From assembly GCA_052244495.1 (NCBI GenBank), contig JBQPXH010000009.1: a stretch of DNA of 64,000 nt. The stretch is one strand, 5' to 3'. The notes beneath the pieces are model-generated. The model was not told the origin of the DNA. It did no database searches and worked only from the letters and a program-made list of their open reading frames with translations. The stretch is from Cereibacter_A sp052244495. Its GTDB lineage: Bacteria; Pseudomonadota; Alphaproteobacteria; Rhodobacterales; Rhodobacteraceae. Below, piece by piece: positions 42,599-51,330 of this stretch. A program made the translations under genes and the position numbers. Numbering within the stretch: the first letter of the stretch is position 1; every line of letters starts with the position of its first letter.

Positions 42599-45517
42599 AT
42601 GCTCGGCGCGCAGCAGCGATGGCCGGTGCGGGCGGCGGTCCTGCTGGTGCTGATCTGCTCGGGCGGAGACGTGGCTGCACAGGAGGATGTGCTGCAGGGC
42701 CCGCCGCCCCGTGTCGCCATGGTGGTGGGCAACTCGGGTTATCTCAACGTGCCGCCGCTGCCCAATCCCGCCGGCGATGCCGAGCTGGTGGCCGAAAAGC
42801 TCTGGGAGTCGGGCTTCGAGGTGATCGAGACCATCGATGCGGACCGCGAGACGATGCTGGCCGACCTCGCCACCTTCCGCAGCCGCCTGCGCGAGGGCAG
42901 CGAGGCGCTGTTCTTCTACGCGGGCCATGGGGTGCAGATCGGCGGGCGGAACTATCTGCTGCCGGTCTCGGTGGCGCCCTCCTCGATCGAGGAACTCAAG
43001 GCGCAATCCGTCGATGCGCAGCTTTTCCTGGACGTGATGGCAGGGTCCGGGGCGCGGCTGAACCTCGTGCTTCTCGACGCCTGCCGGAACAACCCCTTCG
43101 TGGCGATACCCAAAGGCGACGCGACTTCCATCGAGACGCGGGCGATCTCGATCGGGGCCTCGCGCGAGGCCGTCGAGCGAGGGCTGAAGGATCTGGCCGA
43201 GGCAAGCCGCGGCGGACTTGCAGAGATGTCGGCCGGCCGGGGAGAGACCCTGATCAGCTTCGCCACGGCGCCCGGGACCGTCGCCTTCGACGGCAGCGGG
43301 CGGCACAGTCCCTATACGACGTCGCTGGCGGCCAGCATCGACGAGCCCGGCCTCGAGATCGTCGACCTCTTCCGGAGGGTGCGGGGCGAAGTGCGCGAAG
43401 TCACCGAGGGCCAGCAGATCGCCTGGACCACGAGCACGCTGGAGAGCCGCTTCTACTTCAAGCCCGCGATCGACGACCTTCGCCTCGCCACGACGGGCAT
43501 GGGCACCGATTCCGACACGCTGGGCGAATTGCCGCCGCGCCGCGTGGTCGACCGCACGTTCTGGCGCTCGATCCGCGACACGTCCCGGCTGGATGCCTTT
43601 GCCGCCTATGTGCGCACCATGCCCGGCGGCGCCTTCGTGGAAGAGGCGAAGGCCAGGATCCGCGAGTTGGGTGGCGACCCGGATGCGATCCTCGTTTCGG
43701 ACACGTCCCTGCCGCAACCCACCCGCGGCTTGGTCATGGCCGACGCTTCGGCGCGTGCGGACCTCGTGGCCACGCTGGACCGGGCGCCGACCTCGGTCCC
43801 GATCGGGACAGGGTCCGCGCCCGTGAGCGACGGCCCCGCCACGGATGCCTGGGTTCATGTGGACGCGGCGCCGAGGCTCGGCACGGTGACCGTCGGGGAC
43901 GACCGGCTGGGAGCAGGATCGGTGCGCTGGATGACGGCGGGAGAGCGGCTCGACTACCTGCCGGGCATCGGCTCGAACGGCGGGATGGACGGATTTGCCG
44001 CAATGACCCTGCGCGAGGGCGGCGCGACCGAACCGCTGAACGTGGCGGTAGAGACCTATGTCGACGCCTGCGACATGCTTGCGGGGAATCCCTACGACAG
44101 CCAGCGCGTTACGGCGGGCACGCGCCAGTTCATCCTCGACCGCAATTTCGATGCGGCCATTGCCGTCTGCGAGATCGCGGTGGAACGCCATCCCGAGGTC
44201 GTCCGCTTCTGGGCGCAGCTGGCCCGCGGCTACCGGGCCGCCGGCCGCTACGACGAGGCACTGCACTGGCAGCAGAAGGCGGTCGATGCCGGCTATGCTT
44301 CGGCCATGGTCTATCTCGGGCAGATGTATCTCGATGGACAGGCCGTGCCGCGCGACTATGCCAGGGCCAGGCAGCTCTTCGATGCAGCCAACGGCCGGGG
44401 CGAGACGGCCGCGCTGACGGCGCTCGCCTGGATCTACCGGGCGGGCGTCGGGGTGCCGGAGGACCTCGGGATCGCCCTCGACTACTATCGACAGGCTGCA
44501 GCGCGCGGCAACGACTGGGCGATGGCGAACCTGGGCGAGTTCTACCAGAAGGGCCTGGGCGTCCCGCGCGACCCTGCCGAAGCCGTGCGCTGGTATACTG
44601 CCGGCGCCAAGAGCGGCGAACTGACGGCCCAGACCCGCCTCGCCCGCATGTACCAGACCGGCGACGGCATCCCCCGCGACTATGGGCAGGCGCGCCTCTG
44701 GTTCGAGACGGCGGCCGGCCGCGGCGTGCCGAATGCGCTGACCCGACTTGGCGTCATGTATGAAGAACGTCAGGGAACCGAGCGGAACCTCGAGAGCGCG
44801 GCACGCCTCTACACCCGCGCGGCGCGCGAGGGCGATGCCGAGGCCATCTATCGGCTCGGCAGGCTCGAAGCCTCGACAGAGCCGCTGTTCGACCACCCGG
44901 AGCGCGCCGCGGACCTGCTGCAGAAGGCGCTCGCCGCGCGCGTGAGCGGCGCCGCGCGCGAACTCGGGAGACTTCACGAGGCCGGCCGGGGCGTACCGAA
45001 GGATCTGGCCCGCGCCCGCGATCTCTACGTCCGGGACGCCGGGCAGAACCCCTGGGCCGCGCGCGACGCGGCCCGAGCCTTTGCTTCCGATGACGGAGCG
45101 GCACCGGATATGGCCGAGGCTGCTCGCTGGTATCGCCGGGCGGCGGACGGTGGAGTTCCCTGGGCCGCGATCGACCTTGGGCGCCTCCACGAGACAGGCC
45201 ACGGGGTGGCCACGGATCGCATCGAGGCGCTGACACTCTACGCCTCGGCCGCCCGGATGGGCGACGACCCCAGGGCCCGCGAGGCGGCGGAGCGTGCGGC
45301 AGCCAACTATTCGGCAGACGAGCGCGCGCGCGCGGCTCAGGTCCTGCTGGGGCGCCTCGGCATGGACGTGGGCGTCGCGGACGGCCGGATCGGCCCCGCC
45401 ACACGTGCGGCGCTGGACGCAGCCTTCGCCGCGCACGGGCGTCCTTCACCGGGCGGCCGGATCGACTTCGACACGCTGGCCGAGCTTTCGGCGATGGTTG
45501 AGGAGAGAACGCCATGA
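42599..45517 (+). CDS. Exported caspase-like protease with Sel1 repeats and a PG-binding-like C-terminus
   Basis: A 972-residue protein. A signal peptide (RAAVLLVLICSGGDVAAQ) precedes a caspase-fold peptidase C14 domain at about 35-285 with the His-Cys pair H110 (FYAGHG) and C162 (LDACRNNPF). The middle, about 530-900, has nine or more Sel1-like repeats, for example AMVYLGQMYLDGQAVPRDYA and WAMANLGEFYQKGLGVPRDP. The last 60 residues (GRLGMDVGVADGRIGPATRA) resemble a peptidoglycan-binding type 1 motif. I infer a periplasmic protease with a protein-scaffold arm. Substrate is unknown. It overlaps the next lipoprotein gene by ATGA. Confidence 0.85.
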   Translation: MLGAQQRWPVRAAVLLVLICSGGDVAAQEDVLQGPPPRVAMVVGNSGYLNVPPLPNPAGDAELVAEKLWESGFEVIETIDADRETMLADLATFRSRLREGSEALFFYAGHGVQIGGRNYLLPVSVAPSSIEELKAQSVDAQLFLDVMAGSGARLNLVLLDACRNNPFVAIPKGDATSIETRAISIGASREAVERGLKDLAEASRGGLAEMSAGRGETLISFATAPGTVAFDGSGRHSPYTTSLAASIDEPGLEIVDLFRRVRGEVREVTEGQQIAWTTSTLESRFYFKPAIDDLRLATTGMGTDSDTLGELPPRRVVDRTFWRSIRDTSRLDAFAAYVRTMPGGAFVEEAKARIRELGGDPDAILVSDTSLPQPTRGLVMADASARADLVATLDRAPTSVPIGTGSAPVSDGPATDAWVHVDAAPRLGTVTVGDDRLGAGSVRWMTAGERLDYLPGIGSNGGMDGFAAMTLREGGATEPLNVAVETYVDACDMLAGNPYDSQRVTAGTRQFILDRNFDAAIAVCEIAVERHPEVVRFWAQLARGYRAAGRYDEALHWQQKAVDAGYASAMVYLGQMYLDGQAVPRDYARARQLFDAANGRGETAALTALAWIYRAGVGVPEDLGIALDYYRQAAARGNDWAMANLGEFYQKGLGVPRDPAEAVRWYTAGAKSGELTAQTRLARMYQTGDGIPRDYGQARLWFETAAGRGVPNALTRLGVMYEERQGTERNLESAARLYTRAAREGDAEAIYRLGRLEASTEPLFDHPERAADLLQKALAARVSGAARELGRLHEAGRGVPKDLARARDLYVRDAGQNPWAARDAARAFASDDGAAPDMAEAARWYRRAADGGVPWAAIDLGRLHETGHGVATDRIEALTLYASAARMGDDPRAREAAERAAANYSADERARAAQVLLGRLGMDVGVADGRIGPATRAALDAAFAAHGRPSPGGRIDFDTLAELSAMVEERTP

Positions 45518-45972
45518 GACGGACCCATCCTGCCGCCGCGGCACTCGCGGCCCTCTTTCTTTCGGGCTGCGCGGAAATGGCGGCACGCACCGTTCCCGCC
45601 GAGGCCGAGCTGACCCGGCTGCAGGCGCTCGGCTTCACCACCGCCGCAACCTCCCGGTCGGGGCTGCAGGTGCTGCGCTACTCGGGACCGGTCACGGCCG
45701 CCGTCGCCTGCCGTTCGGCGGCAGGTTCCTCCTACGACACGCCGCCAACGGCGCGGGTCCGGGGCGACGGTGCCCGGCAGAGGATCGAGCTTGACGCGTA
45801 TCTGATGCTGAACCCCGGCGCGGACGGCCAGCTGGCCCCCGGCGAGCGCGACGGGATCTACGTGGTCACGATCGTGACCCTCGCAGGCGGGCGCGCCTCG
45901 ACCGAGTCCGTCTCTTTCGGTCCCGGAGGCAGCGGCACCTTCCGCTCGGGCATGACCTGCCGCCCCACCTGA
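45514..45972 (+). CDS. Predicted lipoprotein of the caspase-Sel1 operon
   Basis: A 152-residue protein with a type II signal peptide (AAAALAALFLSGC, lipidated Cys at about 19). The mature part is beta-rich with two spaced cysteines (AVACRSAAGSSYDT and SGMTCRPT). No family is recognised. The 4-bp overlap with the caspase-Sel1 gene implies joint synthesis. It may anchor or be processed by that protease (inference). Confidence 0.75.
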   Translation: MRRTHPAAAALAALFLSGCAEMAARTVPAEAELTRLQALGFTTAATSRSGLQVLRYSGPVTAAVACRSAAGSSYDTPPTARVRGDGARQRIELDAYLMLNPGADGQLAPGERDGIYVVTIVTLAGGRASTESVSFGPGGSGTFRSGMTCRPT

Positions 45973-45973
45973 G

Positions 45974-48190
45974 GTGAGCGTCGTTCGCCTCGACATCTGC
46001 CTGCTGGCCGACCTGCGCGTGGGCGACATCGCAGCACCCTGCCATGCCGCGGCAGCAGCCGCTCTCGCCGCGGCCGGATACAGGCTGGGCGTGCTGCCCG
46101 TCGCTCCGGCGGGCGTGGCGGCCGATCCCTACCGCATGGATCCGGTTCATGCGCATCTGTTCGCCACGGGCGCGGCAACGCGCCTTGCACCGGGCGTGTC
46201 GGTCGATTGCGCGCTGGCGCTCTGCCTCGACGCGCGCCTGTTTCACGACGGGCTCCGGTTGCACAGCCGCATCCGGGCGCAGCACCGGATCGTGACGGTC
46301 GAGCGTCCGGCCGCCCTTGCCGCCCTCCCGCGCCGGCAGCTCGATCGGCTGGCAGAGACCGCGGCCACGGCCTTGGGAGGAGCACCGGTCTGGGCGCCGA
46401 CCTCGCTCATAGCGCGCGAGGCGCTTTGCCATGTCGTGCCCGACTGGAGGCTTACGCCCGACACCTGGGCCCCGGTGGCGCCCGAGTTCGGCGAGGTTCC
46501 GGATCGGCCGGGCGAGCGGGCCCGGCCCGTGATCGGCAGCGCCCGCATCGCCCGGTCGAGGCCCGTCCTGCGGCCCGACCGCATGTCGGCACCCCTCCCC
46601 CTCTGGCGATTGCGTCTGCCGCCAGATGTCCCGCGGCCCGCATGGCCGCGCGCCGCGCCGGTCGAGGTCTGGCCCGACGACCGGATCGCGTTCTCGCGGT
46701 TCCTGTCGCTCGTGGACATCCTCGCCAATCCGGACGAAGCCGATCACGACCCCTGTCCCGTCGAGGCGCTTCTGGCACTTCGGGCAGGCACCGTTCCTTA
46801 CCTGCCGGCGGACTGTCGCTCCGCTTTCGGCGCGGCGGCGCTCTATGGCCGCCTTGACGATCTGCCCCGAAGGGCACTGGACCTGCATGCAGACCGGGGC
46901 CTTGCCGCGGATCTGCTTGCGGCGGCAAGGGATGCCCTCGCAGGTCCTTTCTCTCCCCGGACATTCGTAGCCCGCGTGCGGGAGGTGACAGGCCCTCCAC
47001 GGGCGGACAGCTTCGCGCCGGCAGTGCTCGCACGCCCCCGCAAGCGCGTGCTCTTCCTGTCGACGAACGGCGTCGGCATGGGTCATCTCACCCGGCAACT
47101 CGCCATCGCGCGGCGCCTGCCGGCGTGGGTGGAACCCGTTTTCCTCAGCCATTCCCAGGCGGTGGACGTGGTGCGTGGCTGGGGCTTCCCGGCCGAGCAC
47201 CTGCCCTACCATGCAGCCTATGGTCAGGCCCGCGCCCACTGGAACGCAGGTCTCGCCGAGACGCTGGCCGCTGCCTTCGGCTTCTGGCAGCCCTCCGCGC
47301 TGGTCTTCGACGGCAACGTCCCGTTCATGGGTCTGATCGCCGCCCTCGATGCTGCCCCCGAGATCGCCCGCATCTGGATCCGACGCGGCTTCTGGGGCAT
47401 CGGCCGGGATCCCGAGGCACTCGACCGCAGCGGATTCTTCGACCTGATCATCGAGCCCGGCGATCCTGCCTCCGCGCTCGACGACGGGCCGACGGCGGCG
47501 CGCCGCGCCGAGGCCCTGCACGTGGCGCCGATCCGCCTGCTCGACGCGTCCGCGATGCGCAGCCGCGAGGCCGCCTGCGCGTCTCTCGGCCTCAATCCTC
47601 ACGATGTCAACGTGCTCGTGGCGCCCGGCTCGGGCAACAACTTCGCCACCGGAAGCCTCGCGGCGCGGGCGCTGTCGCGACTGGGAGGCAGGCCGGGGAT
47701 CGGCGTCGCGGTCGCGCGCTGGATGATTGCCCGGCACGAGCACGACCTGCCGCCGGGTATCGCCGCGATGACCGGCTATCCTTTCGCCCGTGACCTTTGC
47801 GCCTTCGACTTCGCCCTGGCAGCCGCCGGCTACAACAGCTTCGTCGAGCATCTCGAGCGGGCGCTGCCCACGATCTGGACACCCAACGAACATGCCGAAC
47901 AGGATCGGCAGCTTCTGCGGGCCCGCTGGGCCGAAGATCGCGGGCTTGGCCTCGTGCTGCGGGTGAGCGAGGACATGCAGCTTGGTCGGGCGCTGGAGCG
48001 GATGCTCGACCCGCAGGAGCGCGAGGCCATGCGTGCCGAGGGCGCGGCGACCGCCGCCACTCTGGCCGCAGTCAACGGCGCCGGCGAGGCGGCAGGCGCG
48101 ATCGCCTCGCTCTGCGGAACGGCTGTCGCGCGCTCAGGTCTGGCCATCCGCGGGGGTGCGGGCTGCGCCGAAGTGCTGGCTCCCGTCTAG
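45974..48190 (+). CDS. Large protein with C-terminal MurG-like GT-B glycosyltransferase domain
   Basis: A 738-residue cytosolic protein. Residues from about 360 on read as a complete GT-B glycosyltransferase of the MurG/GT28 kind: RVLFLSTNGVGMGHLTRQLA, LVFDGNVPFMGLI, VAPGSGNNFATGSLAARAL, then FALAAAGYNSFVEHLERALP and NEHAEQDRQ. The first 340 residues also look GT-B-like (LADLRVGDIAAPCHAAAAAA, VWAPTSLIARE), which suggests a fused or decayed second transferase. It starts at GTG 45974, one base after the lipoprotein stop. Sugar and acceptor are unknown. Confidence 0.7.
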   Translation: MSVVRLDICLLADLRVGDIAAPCHAAAAAALAAAGYRLGVLPVAPAGVAADPYRMDPVHAHLFATGAATRLAPGVSVDCALALCLDARLFHDGLRLHSRIRAQHRIVTVERPAALAALPRRQLDRLAETAATALGGAPVWAPTSLIAREALCHVVPDWRLTPDTWAPVAPEFGEVPDRPGERARPVIGSARIARSRPVLRPDRMSAPLPLWRLRLPPDVPRPAWPRAAPVEVWPDDRIAFSRFLSLVDILANPDEADHDPCPVEALLALRAGTVPYLPADCRSAFGAAALYGRLDDLPRRALDLHADRGLAADLLAAARDALAGPFSPRTFVARVREVTGPPRADSFAPAVLARPRKRVLFLSTNGVGMGHLTRQLAIARRLPAWVEPVFLSHSQAVDVVRGWGFPAEHLPYHAAYGQARAHWNAGLAETLAAAFGFWQPSALVFDGNVPFMGLIAALDAAPEIARIWIRRGFWGIGRDPEALDRSGFFDLIIEPGDPASALDDGPTAARRAEALHVAPIRLLDASAMRSREAACASLGLNPHDVNVLVAPGSGNNFATGSLAARALSRLGGRPGIGVAVARWMIARHEHDLPPGIAAMTGYPFARDLCAFDFALAAAGYNSFVEHLERALPTIWTPNEHAEQDRQLLRARWAEDRGLGLVLRVSEDMQLGRALERMLDPQEREAMRAEGAATAATLAAVNGAGEAAGAIASLCGTAVARSGLAIRGGAGCAEVLAPV

Positions 48191-48191
48191 G

Positions 48192-48207
48192 CCCTGGCAC
48201 GACAGGG
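48192..48207. terminator. Weak hairpin between convergent operons
   Basis: CCCTG at 48192-48196 pairs with CAGGG at 48203-48207 over a 6-base loop. It is just past the stop of the double glycosyltransferase gene, facing the convergent amidase operon. It is short and has no T-run. Confidence 0.2.
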
Positions 48208-48289
48208 ATCTGCCGAGCGGATGGCAAGGCCACGCAAGCCTCCTCGGCGCCGGCCTGACAGCCCCGGATGACCGAAGCGGGTCGCGTGG

Positions 48290-48445
48290 CTATGCCGGCG
48301 GCCCGCGGATGAGATCCCAGGCCGCGAGAACCATCGTCGCCGCGACCACGAGGCCGAGATCGAGCCGCGGAACCTTGGCAACAAGGATGCCGAGGAAGGC
48401 CGCAAGCACGAGAAGCGCGAAGAGGGGCAACAGGCGTCGGCTCAT
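48290..48445 (-). CDS. 51-residue membrane protein ending the TRAP-amidase operon
   Basis: A small protein with two hydrophobic stretches, LLPLFALLVLAAFLGILVA and LGLVVAATMVLAAWDLI, separated by KVPRLD: probably two TM helices with a short turn. It ends IRGPPA. The ATG at 48445 overlaps the amidase stop (ATGA), the usual coupling in this region, which supports it as a real gene. Function is unknown. An accessory part of the transporter is possible. Confidence 0.65.
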   Translation of the reverse strand: MSRRLLPLFALLVLAAFLGILVAKVPRLDLGLVVAATMVLAAWDLIRGPPA

Positions 48446-49797
48446 CGGATGTCCTCCTGTGCGGTGCGGGAGAGGCGGTCGCCGAGCCAGCGCGCCGTCC
48501 GAAGCAGCCGCGCATCGCCGCCGCGGGGGCCGACCAGCTGCGCACCCATCGGCATGCCGGCGGAAGAGGTAAAGACCGGCAGGGTGATCGCGGGCAGGCC
48601 GCAGAGCGTCCAGAGCCCGTTGAAGATCGCGTCGCCTGTGGTCTCGCGACCCGGCGCGGGACCGGGCGCGGCAGGGCAGAGAATGGCGTCGCAGCGGTGG
48701 AACACCGGCCCGAGGGCAGTCGCCAGATCCCCGCGGGCAGCCAGAGCCCGGAGATAGCTGGCTGCCGGAATGGCAGCGCCTTCCTCGATCGCGGCGCTGA
48801 GAAGGGGCGAGAGCGTCGCGCCTCGCGCCAGATCGCGGTAGTGGTGGGCCATCTCGGCCAGGTTGATCAGGCGCCGGAGGTCGGATGCCTCCTGGAAGAT
48901 CGCCGGCAACTCCATGGCGAGGCAGTCGCGACCGAGGACATCGGCCAGTTCCTGAATCGCCAGGCGCATTTCCTCGGTGGCCGCATCCCAGCCCGGCGGG
49001 CGGACGAAGGCAAGCGTCGGCACGACAGGCGGCTGGGCCGAGGCGGTCTCGAAAATGCGCGGCGCCGGCTGCGGTTCGGTCGCCGGATCGGCGGGATCGT
49101 GTCCTGCCAGCGCATCGGCCAGCAGCGCCACATCGGCGACGGAGCGGCCGAAGACGCCCATCGTGTCGAGGCTCGGGGACTGGCTGAGAACGCCCGTCCG
49201 CGGGATCAGGCCGAAGCTCGGCTTGAAGCCGGTGATGCCGCAGAAGGCGGCGGGGCGGATCACCGATCCGCCGGTCTGCGTGCCGATGGCGAGGGGCACC
49301 ATTCCGTCCGCGACCGCCGCCGCCGAACCCGAGGAGGACCCGCCCGGAGTGCAGGCCGGGTCGTGCGGGTTGCGCGTGGCGGGCGGTTCCAGAAAGGCGG
49401 CCTCGGCGGTCGCGGTCTTGCCGATCAGGATCGCCCCCGCGGCCCGCAGACGGGCCGCAACGAAGGCATCCGCCTGCGCGACCCGGCCAGCGCCCGCAAG
49501 TCCGCTTCCCGTGGGCATCCCCTTCACGTCGATCACGTCCTTCACCCCGACCGGCAGCCCGTGCAGCGGGCCGATCGCCGCACCGCTCTGCCGCCGTGCA
49601 TCGAGGGCGCGGGCCTGCGCCAGCGCATGGTCGCCATCGAGGAAGGCCCAGGCGCGCACCTCCGGCTCGCGCGCGGCAATCCGGGAGAGGCAGGCCTCGA
49701 CCAGTTCGACCGCCCGGAGCGAGCCCGAAGCGAGACGTTCCCTCAGGTCGATGGCCGGAAGCGCGAGCAGCGCCCCCTTCGGATCAGCGTGCCCCAT
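48442..49797 (-). CDS. Amidase signature family hydrolase
   Basis: A 451-residue amidase with the Ser-cis-Ser-Lys catalytic set: K86 in LPVGVKDVID, the Gly/Ser motif GGSSSGSAAAVADG at 152-165 and the nucleophile S178 in TGGSVIRPA. It hydrolyses an amide or acylated amine. The substrate cannot be assigned, though the operon suggests it acts on the compound imported by the TRAP system. The ATG at 49797 overlaps the end of dctM by 14 bp. Confidence 0.9.
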   Translation of the reverse strand: MGHADPKGALLALPAIDLRERLASGSLRAVELVEACLSRIAAREPEVRAWAFLDGDHALAQARALDARRQSGAAIGPLHGLPVGVKDVIDVKGMPTGSGLAGAGRVAQADAFVAARLRAAGAILIGKTATAEAAFLEPPATRNPHDPACTPGGSSSGSAAAVADGMVPLAIGTQTGGSVIRPAAFCGITGFKPSFGLIPRTGVLSQSPSLDTMGVFGRSVADVALLADALAGHDPADPATEPQPAPRIFETASAQPPVVPTLAFVRPPGWDAATEEMRLAIQELADVLGRDCLAMELPAIFQEASDLRRLINLAEMAHHYRDLARGATLSPLLSAAIEEGAAIPAASYLRALAARGDLATALGPVFHRCDAILCPAAPGPAPGRETTGDAIFNGLWTLCGLPAITLPVFTSSAGMPMGAQLVGPRGGDARLLRTARWLGDRLSRTAQEDIR

Positions 49798-51205
49798 AGA
49801 CGAACTCCGGTAGCGCGAAAACGATCTGCGGGAAGATGTACATGAGCACCATGCAGGCGAAGACCATGCCCACATAGGGCATAGACCCCGCGAAGATCTG
49901 CGTGAGCCGAACCTGCGGCGGCGCGATGCCCTTCAGGTAATAGGCCGACATGGCCATGGGCGGTGTCAGGAACGAGGTCTGCAGGTTCAGCGCCACCAGC
50001 ACGCCGAAGAACAGCGGGTCAATGTCGAAGATCCGCAGGAGCGGCAGGAAGATCGGTACGAAGATGATGATGATCTCGGACCATTCCAGCGGCCAGCCGA
50101 GAACGAAGATGATGATCTGCGCGAGGATCAGGAACTGCACCGGCGTCAGGTTCAGCCCGCCCACGAAATCCGCGATGAGCTGCTCGCCCCCGAGGTAGGA
50201 GAAGACTGCCGAGAAGGTGTAGGAGCCGACGAAGAGCCAGCAGACCATCGCCGTCGTGCGCACGGTGAGATAGACGCTCTCGCGCAGGCGGTCGAAGGTC
50301 ATCGCGCGATAGGCCACGGCAAGGAGCATCCCGCCGAGCGCGCCGATCGAGGCGGCCTCGGTCGGCGTCGCCAGCCCGAAGAGGATCGAGCCCAGCACGG
50401 CAAGGATCAGCACCGCGAGCGGGAAGAACGAGGTGAGCAGCATGAGGAAGAGCTTGCCCCCCGGCACGTCTGGCACCTCGTCCTTCGAGGGCCGCGGCGC
50501 GACGCTCGGTTGCAGGATCGAGCGGCCGACGATGTAGACGAGGTAGAGGCCGACGAGCGTGAGGCCCGGCAGGAGCGCCGCGGCATAGAGCCGGACGATC
50601 GAGACGCCAGAGGCCGCGGCATAGACGATGAGCATGATCGAGGGCGGGATCAGGATGCCGAGCGTGCCGCCCGCGCAGATGATGCCCGCGGCGAAGGAAT
50701 GGTCGTAGCGCGCGCGCAGCATCGCGGGCAGCGCAAGCAGCCCCATCAGCGTCACCACGGCCCCCACGATGCCCGTGGCCGTCGCGAAGAGCGCGCAGGT
50801 CACCAGCGCCGCCACCCCCATCGAGCCGGGGATGTTCTTCGAGGCGATGTTGAGCGTGGTGAACAGCCGGTCGACGATGTTCGCCCGCTCGACGATATAG
50901 CCCATGAAGAGGAAGAGCGGGATCGCCGTCAGCACCTCGTTCGACATCACCGTGTAGGTCTGGTTGATGAAGAGGTCGAAGATCCGGTTGTTGAAGAACC
51001 CCTCGAGCCAGGTCGTGGCCGAGGTCCAGCCGTCGGCCTCCTCGCCCAGCCGGTTGAAGGCCCGCCACATGCGGCTTGCGTCGAAATAGGCGTAGTAGCC
51101 GAAGCCTATTCCGAGGGCCATGAGCGTGAAGGCGATGGGAAAGCCGAGGAAGACGAGCGAGATGAAGATGCCCAGCATGAGAAGGGCGACTTGGGGGTCG
51201 GTCAC
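49784..51205 (-). CDS. dctM: TRAP transporter large permease DctM
   Basis: A 473-residue membrane protein with about twelve TM segments, the ion-coupled channel of a tripartite ATP-independent periplasmic transporter. Landmarks are LTAIPLFLFMGYIVERANIV, GGTLGILIPPSIMLIVYA and ATPTEAASIGALGG. It belongs to the longer DctM type. It starts at GTG 51205 after GGAGACGGCC, overlapping the stop of the 42-codon ORF upstream. Confidence 0.93.
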   Translation of the reverse strand: MTDPQVALLMLGIFISLVFLGFPIAFTLMALGIGFGYYAYFDASRMWRAFNRLGEEADGWTSATTWLEGFFNNRIFDLFINQTYTVMSNEVLTAIPLFLFMGYIVERANIVDRLFTTLNIASKNIPGSMGVAALVTCALFATATGIVGAVVTLMGLLALPAMLRARYDHSFAAGIICAGGTLGILIPPSIMLIVYAAASGVSIVRLYAAALLPGLTLVGLYLVYIVGRSILQPSVAPRPSKDEVPDVPGGKLFLMLLTSFFPLAVLILAVLGSILFGLATPTEAASIGALGGMLLAVAYRAMTFDRLRESVYLTVRTTAMVCWLFVGSYTFSAVFSYLGGEQLIADFVGGLNLTPVQFLILAQIIIFVLGWPLEWSEIIIIFVPIFLPLLRIFDIDPLFFGVLVALNLQTSFLTPPMAMSAYYLKGIAPPQVRLTQIFAGSMPYVGMVFACMVLMYIFPQIVFALPEFVYGAR

Positions 51206-51330
51206 TCGGCCGTCTCCTGGGTGAAAGGCTGGAACGCGGGCAGGACGGAGTGGCTGCCGGGGCACGGACCTTGAGGCGCCTGGCTGCGCCACGCGCCCGG
51301 TCCCTCCCGTTGCAAGGAAGCGCAGGTCAT
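51202..51330 (-). CDS. Candidate 42-residue ORF coupled to dctQ and dctM
   Basis: The apparent 121-bp gap between dctQ and dctM is filled by one open frame whose ATG overlaps the dctQ stop by 4 bp (ATGA) and whose TGA overlaps the dctM GTG by 4 bp (GTGA). A strong GGAGGAGAATCGAC precedes the ATG. The peptide is hydrophilic, with two Cys and many Pro/Gln, and has no known domain. Codon use is less GC-biased at third positions than in neighbours, so it may matter for coupling rather than product. Confidence 0.5.
   Translation of the reverse strand: MTCASLQREGPGAWRSQAPQGPCPGSHSVLPAFQPFTQETAE

Noticed and set aside
42584..45436. 950-codon minus-strand frame opposite the caspase-Sel1 gene
   Set aside because: Antisense to a protein with clear signal peptide, catalytic motifs and repeats. 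The repeats themselves explain the long open antisense frame.
45866..47893. 675-codon minus-strand frame opposite the double glycosyltransferase gene
   Set aside because: Shadow frame; the plus strand carries clear GT-B motifs.
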